From Clostridiaceae bacterium OM02-2AC (GTDB lineage: Bacteria > Bacillota_I > Bacilli_A > Erysipelotrichales > Erysipelotrichaceae), in contig QULU01000018.1 of the NCBI GenBank assembly GCA_003481775.1, forward strand, positions 22,293-86,292: a DNA stretch of 64,000 nt. The letters run 5' to 3'. Below, one piece after another: positions 17,552 through 25,531 of the stretch. Numbering within the stretch: position 1 is the stretch's first letter; each line of letters opens with the position of its first letter. The translations under genes were made by a program, and so were the position numbers. Under the pieces are notes generated by a model. The model was not told where the DNA came from. It searched no databases and saw only the letters and a program-made list of their open reading frames with translations.

Positions 17552-18310
17552 ATGGAGATAACACATATTCGTAAATCCTTTGGAAGCAATGTGGTTTTAC
17601 AGGATGTTTCGCTTCCGCTGATACCGGGAAAATGCATTGCAATCTGCGGGCACAACGGCTGCGGAAAAAGCACCCTTTTGAATGCTGTGGCAGGCTTTTT
17701 ACGAATCGACAGCGGAGAGCTGCAGCTTCATAATGCTGTTTTGCAATATATACCGGATCATTTTTTCACGACCCGCATGAATGCCCGTGATTTTCTGATG
17801 CATATGGGTGCCATACAGGGAATGGATGCAGATACAGCACGAGCTGTCATTTGGGAATATACGCATAAATTTTTTATGGATGACCTGTTGAAAACTCCGA
17901 TGCAGTATCTGTCAAAGGGAAGCCTGCAAAAGGTGGCAGTGATACAGGCACTGCTGCAGACACCTGATATTCTGTTGATGGATGAGCCGCTTAACGGACA
18001 GGATGCCGCCTCCCAAAGGGTCTTCATCGAGCTGATGGAGGAGCTGAAGGAAAAAGACGTATGCATCCTTATGGCCGTGCATGAGCAGCGCCTGATTAAG
18101 GAGGCTGCGGATATCGTATATGAGCTGCAGGATGGTGTATTGCGGCCGATCGCTTCACTGCCTGTCATGGAACAGGTATATGTGCATTTCAGCAGACAGC
18201 AGGAGGAAAAGAAGCTTGTCTGTGCAAAAGAGGAAAGCGATGCCTGTATTCAGCAGTATCTGATGCAGGGCTGGCATCTGGAGGAGCTTCATCATGAAAA
18301 CAATCTTTGA
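17552..18310 (+). CDS. ABC transporter ATP-binding protein
   Basis: A 252-residue ABC ATPase. Walker A is GHNGCGKST (about residue 36), the signature is LSKGSLQKV (about residue 125), Walker B is ILLMDEPLNGQD (about 148) and the switch His is in AVHEQ (about 179). The ATG at 17552 is used because AAAAGAG is well placed for it; the upstream ATG at 17534 has no ribosome site. It overlaps the downstream permease gene by 17 nt, so they are translated together as a two-gene exporter. The substrate is unknown. Confidence 0.9.
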   Translation: MEITHIRKSFGSNVVLQDVSLPLIPGKCIAICGHNGCGKSTLLNAVAGFLRIDSGELQLHNAVLQYIPDHFFTTRMNARDFLMHMGAIQGMDADTARAVIWEYTHKFFMDDLLKTPMQYLSKGSLQKVAVIQALLQTPDILLMDEPLNGQDAASQRVFIELMEELKEKDVCILMAVHEQRLIKEAADIVYELQDGVLRPIASLPVMEQVYVHFSRQQEEKKLVCAKEESDACIQQYLMQGWHLEELHHENNL

Positions 18311-19025
18311 GCTCAACCGTTACTACATACGCAGAACCCTGACCTCAACCAGACTGGTTATGCCGCTGGTGGTTACCGTTGTCTTCTGCGGCATCTTTTA
18401 TAATGAGAATGGAATCAATCCCTACAGCAGCTTTGCGGCAACCATCATGCTGTCCTTCGCCATCGTGGGCTGGAGCGTGCATGTGCTGCAGAAGCAGGAG
18501 GCGCTGGAGGAACAGATTTTGATTCTGCAATGCAGGGGAAATGCACTGCTGTATTACGGCAGCCGCCTGTTCTTCTTTTTCCTGTGCGATTTGTTTATCA
18601 GCTTCTTCATTCTCCTTATTCCCTGTCTGTTTTATCTGGTCAATGGGCCATCCTTTACACTGTATCCCATCCATGCGGATATGCTGATTGGGTATTTTGC
18701 CCTGCATGTCAGTGCCGGCCTATGCGGTGGTATGATGATTTCACTTCTGCACCCGCGCATTGTTTCCAACCAGAAGCTGGCACTGCCCCTTGCCTGTATG
18801 CTCATCATAGCCGCTATGACGTTTTCTGCGCTGCTGCAGGATATGCAGCTGCCCAAAATATTTGCCTGTGTATTTCCACCGGTTTCCGATATCAGTATCC
18901 AAAGCGCAAAATGGACACAGCTGCCCATGAGGGAAACAGGCCTATACACCTTGCAGATGCTGCTTTATGCCGCAGTTTATGCAAGCGTGCAGGTACGCAT
19001 ATTGATGAAGCGAAAATTCGGATGA
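18294..19025 (+). CDS. ABC transporter membrane subunit
   Basis: A 243-residue protein with about six membrane helices and no soluble domain, the usual layout of an ABC-2-like permease partner. It starts inside the 3' end of the ATPase gene. No specific family signature is recognised, so the assignment rests on topology and on coupling to the ATPase. Confidence 0.75.
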   Translation: MKTIFELNRYYIRRTLTSTRLVMPLVVTVVFCGIFYNENGINPYSSFAATIMLSFAIVGWSVHVLQKQEALEEQILILQCRGNALLYYGSRLFFFFLCDLFISFFILLIPCLFYLVNGPSFTLYPIHADMLIGYFALHVSAGLCGGMMISLLHPRIVSNQKLALPLACMLIIAAMTFSALLQDMQLPKIFACVFPPVSDISIQSAKWTQLPMRETGLYTLQMLLYAAVYASVQVRILMKRKFG

Positions 19026-19070
19026 TCCCTTGCTGTGTGCCCAGATCATATCAAAGCTGATTCAAAAAGA

Positions 19071-19098
19071 GGAAGGCTCACTTGCAGACCTTCCTTTC
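19071..19098. terminator. Bidirectional terminator
   Basis: GGAAGG (19071-19076) pairs with CCTTCC (19089-19094) with A- and T-rich flanks, between the ABC permease gene and the convergent helix-turn-helix gene. Confidence 0.55.
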
Positions 19099-19117
19099 TT
19101 CTCGCATATCAGCATTA

Positions 19118-19513
19118 CTACTTCATAAAATATTTCAATCGCCGCTTCAAGCCCTCCAGCTCCTCTTCTGTTTTCAAAATACAGAATATCCGCTCGGGAT
19201 GCTCCCTGCTTTCCACGATGGAAATCATATCCCCTCTTTGCAGGGTATTCCCTGCGTCTTCAAAGAAACGCTCCAAACGCTCTCTTGTATTCTCGTAAAG
19301 CTCCGTATAATACAAGACAGAGGGAGAGGTTCTCGGACAGCCGAACACTCGCTGCATGGCCTCATAGGTTGTCAGCCAGACATTCCCGCTCTTTTTAATT
19401 TCATGCGGCTCAAACCGTCCGCGCTCGACTGCCTTACGAATGGTTTTTCCATCCGCCAATCCCCATTTATCCGCTGCCTCTGTAAATGTCAGCACCTCAT
19501 CCAGATTGATCAT
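19118..19513 (-). CDS. Helix-turn-helix protein (HTH_59-like)
   Basis: A 131-residue protein. The first ~60 residues match a known helix-turn-helix family: LTFTEAADKWGL, KTIRKAVERGRF, HEIKKSGNVWLTTYEAMQRVFG. In this family the motif 'KSGNVWL' precedes the recognition helix. The C-terminal half is charged and helical with a possible short coiled coil (ERLERFFEDAGNTL) and is not recognised. It stands alone with no toxin-like neighbour, so a role in a toxin-antitoxin pair is not supported here. Confidence 0.7.
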   Translation of the reverse strand: MINLDEVLTFTEAADKWGLADGKTIRKAVERGRFEPHEIKKSGNVWLTTYEAMQRVFGCPRTSPSVLYYTELYENTRERLERFFEDAGNTLQRGDMISIVESREHPERIFCILKTEEELEGLKRRLKYFMK

Positions 19514-19660
19514 ACATTCCCTCCCTGATCGTACAGAATATCCGTTCTGCTTGTTTCTACTTTGATTTCCTGTCTTGTCACACTCTTTTCCTATTATACG
19601 ATAATTCCATGGGATTGTATATGTTTCCTGAATCCGCTTTCCTTTTTGCTATTCCTGTGA

Positions 19661-19686
19661 TACAATGATGTCGCTAAATAGCGACA
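19661..19686 (+). promoter_or_regulatory. -10 box and palindromic operator of the PTS IIB gene
   Basis: An extended -10 (TGATACAAT, with TACAAT at 19661-19666) is followed at once by the perfect inverted repeat TGTCGCTA-AA-TAGCGACA (19669-19686), which covers the likely transcription start. The ribosome site AAGGAGGAG comes directly after it. A repressor bound there would block initiation. Confidence 0.55.
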
Positions 19687-19700
19687 CGAAGGAGGAGCTT

Positions 19701-20126
19701 ATGTTACGAATGGTTATCTGTTGCGGTGGGGGCATGTCTTCCAGCGTTATCTCTGTACAAGTTAAAAAAGCAATACAGGAGAAGGGCTGGGAGGATGAAA
19801 TATCGGTTGCCTTCATGCCCCTTGTATTTCTTGAAAAGCATCAGGAGGAATTTGATATTGCAATGCTCTGTCCGCATACGATGTATTATGCACAGCAAAT
19901 GACAGACAAGAACAAAATCCAGCTTCCCCTGTATGTAATCCCTGCACGCCTATATGGTTCGATGAATTTGGAATACCTGCGTGAGGATGCAGAGGATATT
20001 CTGGAAATCTATGCCAAAACAAAAGAGAATCCACTGCATTTTCCCGGAGAGAAATTTCTGGAGGTCAAACGAAACACCTCCCATCGCCGCTGGATCAAAA
20101 AGCATCCGCAGGCTGTGCAGGACTGA
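19701..20126 (+). CDS. Orphan PTS IIB subunit, lactose/cellobiose type
   Basis: The phosphocysteine loop ICCGGGMSSS at residues 5-14 is the hallmark of EIIB of the lactose/cellobiose (PTS_IIB) fold, in which phosphoryl groups pass from EIIA to the sugar. The 141-residue protein has an extra ~35-residue basic C-terminal tail beyond a standard ~100-residue IIB. No IIA, IIC or sugar hydrolase gene is nearby, so it is either a stray subunit served from elsewhere or a regulator. The start at 19701 follows AAGGAGGAG. Confidence 0.8.
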   Translation: MLRMVICCGGGMSSSVISVQVKKAIQEKGWEDEISVAFMPLVFLEKHQEEFDIAMLCPHTMYYAQQMTDKNKIQLPLYVIPARLYGSMNLEYLREDAEDILEIYAKTKENPLHFPGEKFLEVKRNTSHRRWIKKHPQAVQD

Positions 20127-20208
20127 CTCTGTGCACGGACCGAAACACAAAAAGCATGGTAGTGTCCACCATGCGATCGGCGCGTGCTGCCATGATTTTC
20201 TGAAATCA

Positions 20209-20257
20209 GAAGCTTTCAGCTGCGTTGCAAGCTGCAGCAAAAGAGCTTCTTTTTTTC
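20209..20257 (+). terminator. Terminator of the PTS IIB gene
   Basis: AGAAGCTTTCAGCTGC pairs with GCAGCAAAAGAGCTTCT through two helical blocks, followed by seven T residues. Confidence 0.75.
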
Positions 20258-20314
20258 TCACATATGCTGCTTTATTTCTTTATCTAAGCCTGCTTCGGCA
20301 AAACGCATCGGCTT

Positions 20315-21172
20315 CTAGTCGTTTACGATACTTTTCTGCTTATACAGGGTGATGATGATTTCAAACAGCAGCGCTGTCGTAAAGATTGCCAGTACACACA
20401 GCCCCACGGTACCATAGCCGCCGCTTCTTTGATAGGAATTCAAAATGGAGCCAATCGTCCCCGGAACACCAACCGCAGGACCGATGATTACCGCAGCTGC
20501 GAAATTCATTTCACTGCGCATGGCAATCCAGGATAAAAGCTTTGTAAAGGATACCGGGATGACAGCACTCCATACGATCTGCCACCAGCTTCCTCCACTT
20601 GCCTTCATCGCCTCCATCGCACCCGGATCAACCTCCTCAAAGGCTTCGGAATACGATTTGATGAAATAGGCAACACTGTGAAAGCTCATCCCTACAATGG
20701 CAGTGGTAGCGGTTAATCCGAAGCCGGATATAAAGATCAGCACCCAGATAATTGTCGGTACGGCACGAATCAGCCCTGCAAAGCCGCGTACCGTACTGCA
20801 AATCCATGGATGCGAAAGATTACGGGCTGCCAAAAGTCCCAGCAGGAGTCCGATACATGCCCCGATAATCGTCGTGACAAAGGCAAGGGCTATTGTATTG
20901 ATCAGACTGGTGAATACCTCCATCGCCGTTTTTTGTGTAACGGCAGTGAAGTCCAGAAAGCTGCTTAGATACGTAGCAAGCAGCTGTGGCCGTACCTGAT
21001 CCCATCGATAGGGGCAGATGAGCAGGACAAAATAGAGAAAGACAAACGCAAAGACAAGCACCACACTCCAGGACAACAGGCGTGAGGTATCCTTTCTGCG
21101 CAGGATATAGCGCCCCTTTTTCTTTTTTTTCAGTGCCGGTGCCCCAGGGGAGGTCAGTGTATATGTTTCCAT
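20315..21172 (-). CDS. phnE: Phosphonate-type ABC permease (second PhnE)
   Basis: A 285-residue membrane subunit with about six helices. The binding-protein-dependent permease EAA loop is visible as EAMKASGGSWWQIVWSAVIP (near residue 185). A Lys-rich N-terminal stretch precedes helix 1. Its start overlaps the stop of the previous permease gene (TAATG). PhnE-type permeases import phosphonate, phosphite or related phosphorus compounds; no C-P lyase, phosphonatase or ptxD gene is in the window, so the substrate stays open. Confidence 0.9.
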   Translation of the reverse strand: METYTLTSPGAPALKKKKKGRYILRRKDTSRLLSWSVVLVFAFVFLYFVLLICPYRWDQVRPQLLATYLSSFLDFTAVTQKTAMEVFTSLINTIALAFVTTIIGACIGLLLGLLAARNLSHPWICSTVRGFAGLIRAVPTIIWVLIFISGFGLTATTAIVGMSFHSVAYFIKSYSEAFEEVDPGAMEAMKASGGSWWQIVWSAVIPVSFTKLLSWIAMRSEMNFAAAVIIGPAVGVPGTIGSILNSYQRSGGYGTVGLCVLAIFTTALLFEIIITLYKQKSIVND

Positions 21173-21960
21173 TAGATAATCCTCTTTCTAATCTGTGCAG
21201 ATATTTGATCCGTGATAATCACCGTGATAATAATCAGCAGAATGCAGGATGCCATCAGCTGATACCCCGTATAGCCGATATACAGTCCTCCCTGATAAAT
21301 ACTCATCAGATACCCAATCCCGCCCCCGGCAAGCATGCCGACTACCGTAGCACTTCGGATATTGTTTTCCGCCGCATACAGTGTCCAGGAAATCAGAGAT
21401 GGCATGGTTTCCGGAATAACAGCATGTACGACAATCTGCCAGTAGCCAGCACCGGTTGCCTCCAGAGCCTTGATGCAGCTGGCATTTGTTTCGTCAATGG
21501 AATCCGCAAAGGAGCGGGTCAAAAAGCCATAGGAGATAATGCATAAGACGAGGAAGCCGAGAAAATCACCGTACCACAGCAGTGGAAGCAACAGAACCGC
21601 CCAGACAGCCTCCGGAATATTTCTGGTCAAGGACGCAAGAGCGCGAACCATATATTTCAGCACCCGATAGCGGGAGGTTTTGCTGGAGATGGCCAGCGAG
21701 GAGAAGAAGGCAAGAAGCATGCCGACAAACGCTCCGGCAATGGATATCACGATGGTGATCCAAAGCTGATACAGCTGTTCACGCAGCTGTGAAAAGTCCA
21801 TCGGAAGATACGTTTTTGTAAAGCGCACAACGGATACCTGAAAGTTTGAAAGAATGAGACCCCAGTCAATTTCCAGACGCCAGGTACACAGTGCCAGCAG
21901 AATAATGATAACAGCAGCATATACGCCCAGAGACCATCTTTTTTTCGTAAAATAGCTCAT
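21172..21960 (-). CDS. phnE: Phosphonate-type ABC permease (first PhnE)
   Basis: A 262-residue permease paralogous to the next gene. Its EAA loop is ALEATGAGYWQIVVHAVIP (near residue 165). One helix lies at the N-terminus, then about five more. The start codon overlaps the phnC stop (ATGA), so phnC, phnE and phnE are translationally coupled. Two different permease subunits suggest a heterodimeric channel. Confidence 0.92.
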   Translation of the reverse strand: MSYFTKKRWSLGVYAAVIIILLALCTWRLEIDWGLILSNFQVSVVRFTKTYLPMDFSQLREQLYQLWITIVISIAGAFVGMLLAFFSSLAISSKTSRYRVLKYMVRALASLTRNIPEAVWAVLLLPLLWYGDFLGFLVLCIISYGFLTRSFADSIDETNASCIKALEATGAGYWQIVVHAVIPETMPSLISWTLYAAENNIRSATVVGMLAGGGIGYLMSIYQGGLYIGYTGYQLMASCILLIIITVIITDQISAQIRKRII

Positions 21961-22745
21961 GCCTTCACCTCCTCCACCTTACTAATCAGCTCCTTCATAG
22001 GGACGCCGTAAATCTTTTCAATTACATCACTTCCCAGCTCCTGCGGTTTTCCATTGAAAACGATGCTACCCTGATGCATACCGATAATGCGGTCCGAATA
22101 GTGCAGCGCAACATCCACCTGATGCAGATTCACAATGCAGGGAATTCGCATGCTTGTGGTAATCGCCTTTAAATGCTCCATAATCACCTTGCTGGACTGC
22201 GGGTCCAAAGAAGCGATTGGTTCATCGCATAGCATAATTTTCGGATTCTGAATCAAAGCCCGTGCAATTCCGACACGCTGCTTCTGTCCACCGGAAAGAT
22301 CACAGCATTTATCATACAGCTTATCTCCCAGCCCCAGCATTTCCAAAAGCTTTGCGGCCTGTTCGATATCCTTTTGCGAATACATCCCCAGCGTACTTTT
22401 CCATGTCGGATAATAGCCAAGTCTTCCATGAAGTACATTCTCCAGAACATTCAAACGATACACCAGATTGTAATGCTGAAATATCATACCGATATTACGG
22501 CGGATATCCTTGATCTGCCGTTTATTTGCACTCGTTACCTCATAATTGAGAAACTGAATACTGCCCTCACTCACATCGATCATCCGATTGATACAGCGCA
22601 GCAATGTACTTTTCCCTGAACCGCTTGGTCCAATGATCGAAATCAGCTCTCCCTCATGCACTTCAAAGCTGGCATGACGCAGGGCCTGAACCGCATTGTC
22701 TTCATATGTCTTTGAAACGTTTTGAACACGTAATATATCACTCAT
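21957..22745 (-). CDS. phnC: Phosphonate-type ABC ATPase
   Basis: A 262-residue ABC ATPase: Walker A GPSGSGKST (about residue 39), Q-loop MIFQHYNLV, signature LSGGQKQRV (about 151) and Walker B IMLCDEPIASLD (about 170). The NLHQVDVAL segment after the H-loop is characteristic of PhnC. It is the first gene of the phnC-phnE-phnE block and lies ~300 nt downstream of phnD. Confidence 0.95.
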   Translation of the reverse strand: MSDILRVQNVSKTYEDNAVQALRHASFEVHEGELISIIGPSGSGKSTLLRCINRMIDVSEGSIQFLNYEVTSANKRQIKDIRRNIGMIFQHYNLVYRLNVLENVLHGRLGYYPTWKSTLGMYSQKDIEQAAKLLEMLGLGDKLYDKCCDLSGGQKQRVGIARALIQNPKIMLCDEPIASLDPQSSKVIMEHLKAITTSMRIPCIVNLHQVDVALHYSDRIIGMHQGSIVFNGKPQELGSDVIEKIYGVPMKELISKVEEVKA

Positions 22746-22940
22746 TCACAATACCACCTTTTCTTTTTTATACCACATGGTTATTGTACTCTGGGTTTAA
22801 CCGGTGTGTGTTAAGTGGCTGTTAAGCCTTCGTAATCCTTTCTTTAACGAAGAAAGGCACCGGTTTGCTTTCTGACATTGCCGGTTGTATGGATCGCCCC
22901 GTCTGTTAAGCACGGCGTTAAACAGCTGCGAGTGTCTATG

Positions 22941-22990
22941 AAAAAGAGAATCCAGCCGCTATCGTTGTATACAAGAGCATTGGATTCCCT
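22941..22990 (-). terminator. Terminator between phnD and phnC
   Basis: On the minus strand GAATCCA pairs with TGGATTC across a ~26-nt loop, followed by TCTTTTT. It lies ~50 nt after phnD and ~200 nt before phnC. Partial termination here would give more binding protein than membrane subunits. The remaining space to 22746 holds further imperfect inverted repeats (CTTTCTT/AAGAAAG near 22838-22856) and no gene. Confidence 0.6.
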
Positions 22991-23041
22991 TTTTTCAATT
23001 TGATTTCGTATTCCCGTAAGCCGCATACCTTTTGTATACGC

Positions 23042-24028
23042 CTACTGATCCTGATACATATCCAGAATAAACTGATAGCGGGAAATGTCGGTTTTGAAGA
23101 ATTTGAAGGTCGCAGGATCCTCCTCTGCCTCAAAGAAGAAGCCCTTTTCCTGATCGAAGAAATCCTTGTTTTTTGCGTTATCCGCTGTCAGGTTCACAAA
23201 GTGATCCGTCAGCTTACTGATTTCCTCTTCATTCAGTGCCGCGGTATTTACCCAGAGCGGTCCGTTTGGAACGAAGGTCGTATCCAGTATTTCCAGCTGC
23301 TCCTTGAAGCTGTCGCCATACGTACAGCAGAAAGCCCCTGCATATACCTTGTCATTTACCAGCAGCTGCACTGCACCCTGATGATCTCCTCCGTTTTGTA
23401 CCTCAGAGAAAATACCTCCCTCGGCCTCATTTTTAATATTGATCTGTTCCTTTTTGGTCACGGTTTTATCACCATCCGGTCCAAACAGCTTCCAGAACGC
23501 CGTTGTCGGTACCAGACATCCGGAGGTAGAGGTCGGAGATACAAATCCGAAGGATTTTCCCTTCAGTGACTTCAGCTTTTCATCCCGACTCATTCCCTGA
23601 AAATCAGCCGCATGCTTTTTATTCGTCGCAATATAGGCATTATAACCGCTCTTTTCCGGATCACCGTTGGGTCCATAGGACAGTATCGGCTGAATCTTAT
23701 CATCCTTCATATAGGAAGCCGCAAATGTTGCGCCGCTCTCCCATGCAATCTGTGCAGTCCCAGATACCATTGCCTCCATAACTGCATTGTAATTGTCCAG
23801 CTTTGCGATTTTCACATTGTAGCTATCACCCAGAGCCACCTGTACCTCTTCCTTCAGCATATGGAAAGCCTCACTGCTGCGTTCTGCATTTTCATCCTCA
23901 TTCGGCAAAAAGGCGATTGTAATATCCTTTTTCTCCCCGCTACCGCTGTTATCCTTTCCAGAGCTGCAGCCAGCCAGCATACTGCAGGATAAGAGCGCTG
24001 CCATGCATAGATTCACCATCTTTTTCAT
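23042..24028 (-). CDS. phnD: Phosphonate-type substrate-binding lipoprotein
   Basis: A 328-residue extracytoplasmic binding protein. The signal peptide ends in the lipobox LAGC (Cys near residue 20), followed by a Ser/Gly/Lys linker. The mature part shows the PhnD/periplasmic binding fold pattern: ITIAFLPNEDE at the first strand, GTAQIAWESGATF, and GFVSPTSTSGCLVPT, which matches the TSxSG anion-binding loop of PhnD. I chose the ATG at 24028, about 10 nt after AAAGGAG, because the signal peptide begins there. It is the first gene of the transporter cluster. Confidence 0.93.
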   Translation of the reverse strand: MKKMVNLCMAALLSCSMLAGCSSGKDNSGSGEKKDITIAFLPNEDENAERSSEAFHMLKEEVQVALGDSYNVKIAKLDNYNAVMEAMVSGTAQIAWESGATFAASYMKDDKIQPILSYGPNGDPEKSGYNAYIATNKKHAADFQGMSRDEKLKSLKGKSFGFVSPTSTSGCLVPTTAFWKLFGPDGDKTVTKKEQINIKNEAEGGIFSEVQNGGDHQGAVQLLVNDKVYAGAFCCTYGDSFKEQLEILDTTFVPNGPLWVNTAALNEEEISKLTDHFVNLTADNAKNKDFFDQEKGFFFEAEEDPATFKFFKTDISRYQFILDMYQDQ

Positions 24029-24143
24029 CACTGATTCTTCTCCTTTTATCATTGTTCATGCTTTCTCAGCACATGCATATGATAAAGCTTTTTGGCAGGG
24101 AATTTGTGAATGCCGGGTAAACAAATTGTTATATTTCAAACAA

Positions 24144-24848
24144 TCAAAGGCGGAAAATGAACTTATCTCCCCGATAGATAATGGTCGAAAGCTCCAATAT
24201 TTCATTTGTTTTACGATCTCTGCTTACGCCCTTCAGCATGAGACAGGGGACGATTCCGCTGACCTTCATGTAGAGGCGCTCCTCTGTATTCAGTGTGGAA
24301 ATGGTTAGCTGCGTATCCTCCGCGGCGATATCCTGAATGCCTCTGCCTTGGAAATATGCATACAAGCTCGGATTTTTCTGAAGACATTCCCTGATGTTGG
24401 GAAAGCTATGTTCCCGCACATAGGAAATATGCATTGCCGCAGGCATATGATCCAGATATCTAAGCCGCTTCACACAGAGAACAGGCTCTTTCTGCGCCAC
24501 CGATAGGCGCTCATGAATATCCTTGTGCCAGGCAATGCGCTCGCAGCTTACCAGGCGTGTAGAAAAACGGCCTGCCAATGGACTCATCTTCATGGAAAAG
24601 CTGTCTGTGGAGGACAGTACAAGCTCCACCTTTTCCAGATATCCCGCATAGTAATTGCCCTTGCCCTGCTGGGAGTATACATAGCCCATTTCCTTCAATC
24701 GGTCATAGGCCTTTCGTACTTCTATCCTTGTCAGATCAAAACGCTGTGCCAGCTCATGCTCGCTTGGAAGACGCTCATCCTTTTTATATGTCTGCTTCTG
24801 CATGTTCTCTAGAAGGTAATCCACCACCGGTTCCCAGCTTGTCATCAT
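24144..24848 (-). CDS. GntR/HutC family regulator (PhnF-like)
   Basis: A 234-residue regulator. The N-terminal winged helix is typical GntR (KDERLPSEHELAQRFDLTRIEVRKAYDRLKEMGYV). The C-terminal ~160 residues have the UTRA ligand-binding pattern (VLCVKRLRYLDHMPAAMHISYV and ILELSTIIYRGDKF). The ATG at 24848 is used because AGGGAGGTGA precedes it. It lies just upstream of and co-oriented with phnD, like PhnF next to phn operons, so it probably controls the transporter in response to its substrate (inference). Confidence 0.9.
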   Translation of the reverse strand: MMTSWEPVVDYLLENMQKQTYKKDERLPSEHELAQRFDLTRIEVRKAYDRLKEMGYVYSQQGKGNYYAGYLEKVELVLSSTDSFSMKMSPLAGRFSTRLVSCERIAWHKDIHERLSVAQKEPVLCVKRLRYLDHMPAAMHISYVREHSFPNIRECLQKNPSLYAYFQGRGIQDIAAEDTQLTISTLNTEERLYMKVSGIVPCLMLKGVSRDRKTNEILELSTIIYRGDKFIFRL

Positions 24849-25028
24849 AACTTCACCTCCCTGATAGTTTATCATGGCATCATTGAAAACAGCATCGTTT
24901 TACAAAATCTTAACCCGATACAAACAGAAGAAAAACAAAATGCTTTGCGTGGTGAACCACAGACTTCTCACTTCCTATATCAAACCGGAATATCTGCGCT
25001 ATGCTTTGATTATACAGGCAGAAAAAAA

Positions 25029-25064
25029 GAGGCACTCTTTCTATATCGTAGAAAGAAAAGCCTC
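25029..25064 (-). terminator. Terminator of the NatAB-type operon
   Basis: GAGGC/GCCTC closes an inner CTTTCTA-TATCG-TAGAAAG hairpin; on the minus strand it is followed by a T-rich run. It lies ~30 nt after the last gene of the operon. Confidence 0.7.
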
Positions 25065-25091
25065 ATTCTTATAGCCACAGCACAGCGCTGC

Positions 25092-25526
25092 TCAATATCC
25101 CTGATTTTTCAGAATCTGGTCAATCTGTTCTTTTTTATCGATTGAAAAAATCAGTGTACCGGAATGAATTCCCAGCTCATAATACAGCTGCAGATACCCA
25201 TCCTGTTCCTTCTGCGTGATGAGCTTCCCCGGCTGCAAAGGAATTCTTCTTCCCTCTACATACAGGTGATCCTGTGTGATACCGCTTCTTCTCATTCCAT
25301 ACAGAATACCAAGTGCCATCATAATGATCGCATACAGCAGCCGCTTCTCATTGAATAGATTTAAACTGCCAAGTATTAGAAAGGCGGCACAGAACATATA
25401 ATTTGATTTCTTATAAACAGCATACACTGTTTCTTCCTGATGCATACGGTACAATAAGCGCAATGCCCATAGCAGCATCAAAAGCACCATTGCCACAAAG
25501 GCATACATGATATATTCCAAGTACAT
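25092..25526 (-). CDS. Hypothetical membrane protein, 144 aa
   Basis: A 144-residue protein with one N-terminal helix, two central helices (MFCAAFLILGSLNLF and AIIMMALGILYG) and a soluble ~60-residue tail. The tail reads like a small beta domain (DHLYVEGRRIPLQPGKL) and ends in a charged helix. The arrangement resembles membrane proteins with a short PH-like tail, but I cannot name a family. It follows the ABC permease by only 5 nt, so it is probably an accessory of that exporter. Confidence 0.65.
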   Translation of the reverse strand: MYLEYIMYAFVAMVLLMLLWALRLLYRMHQEETVYAVYKKSNYMFCAAFLILGSLNLFNEKRLLYAIIMMALGILYGMRRSGITQDHLYVEGRRIPLQPGKLITQKEQDGYLQLYYELGIHSGTLIFSIDKKEQIDQILKNQGY

Positions 25527-25531
25527 CGCCT

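Noticed and set aside
19118-20126. Toxin-antitoxin pair formed by the helix-turn-helix protein and the IIB gene
   Set aside because: The genes are divergent, neither resembles a toxin, and the second has a clear PTS phosphocysteine loop.
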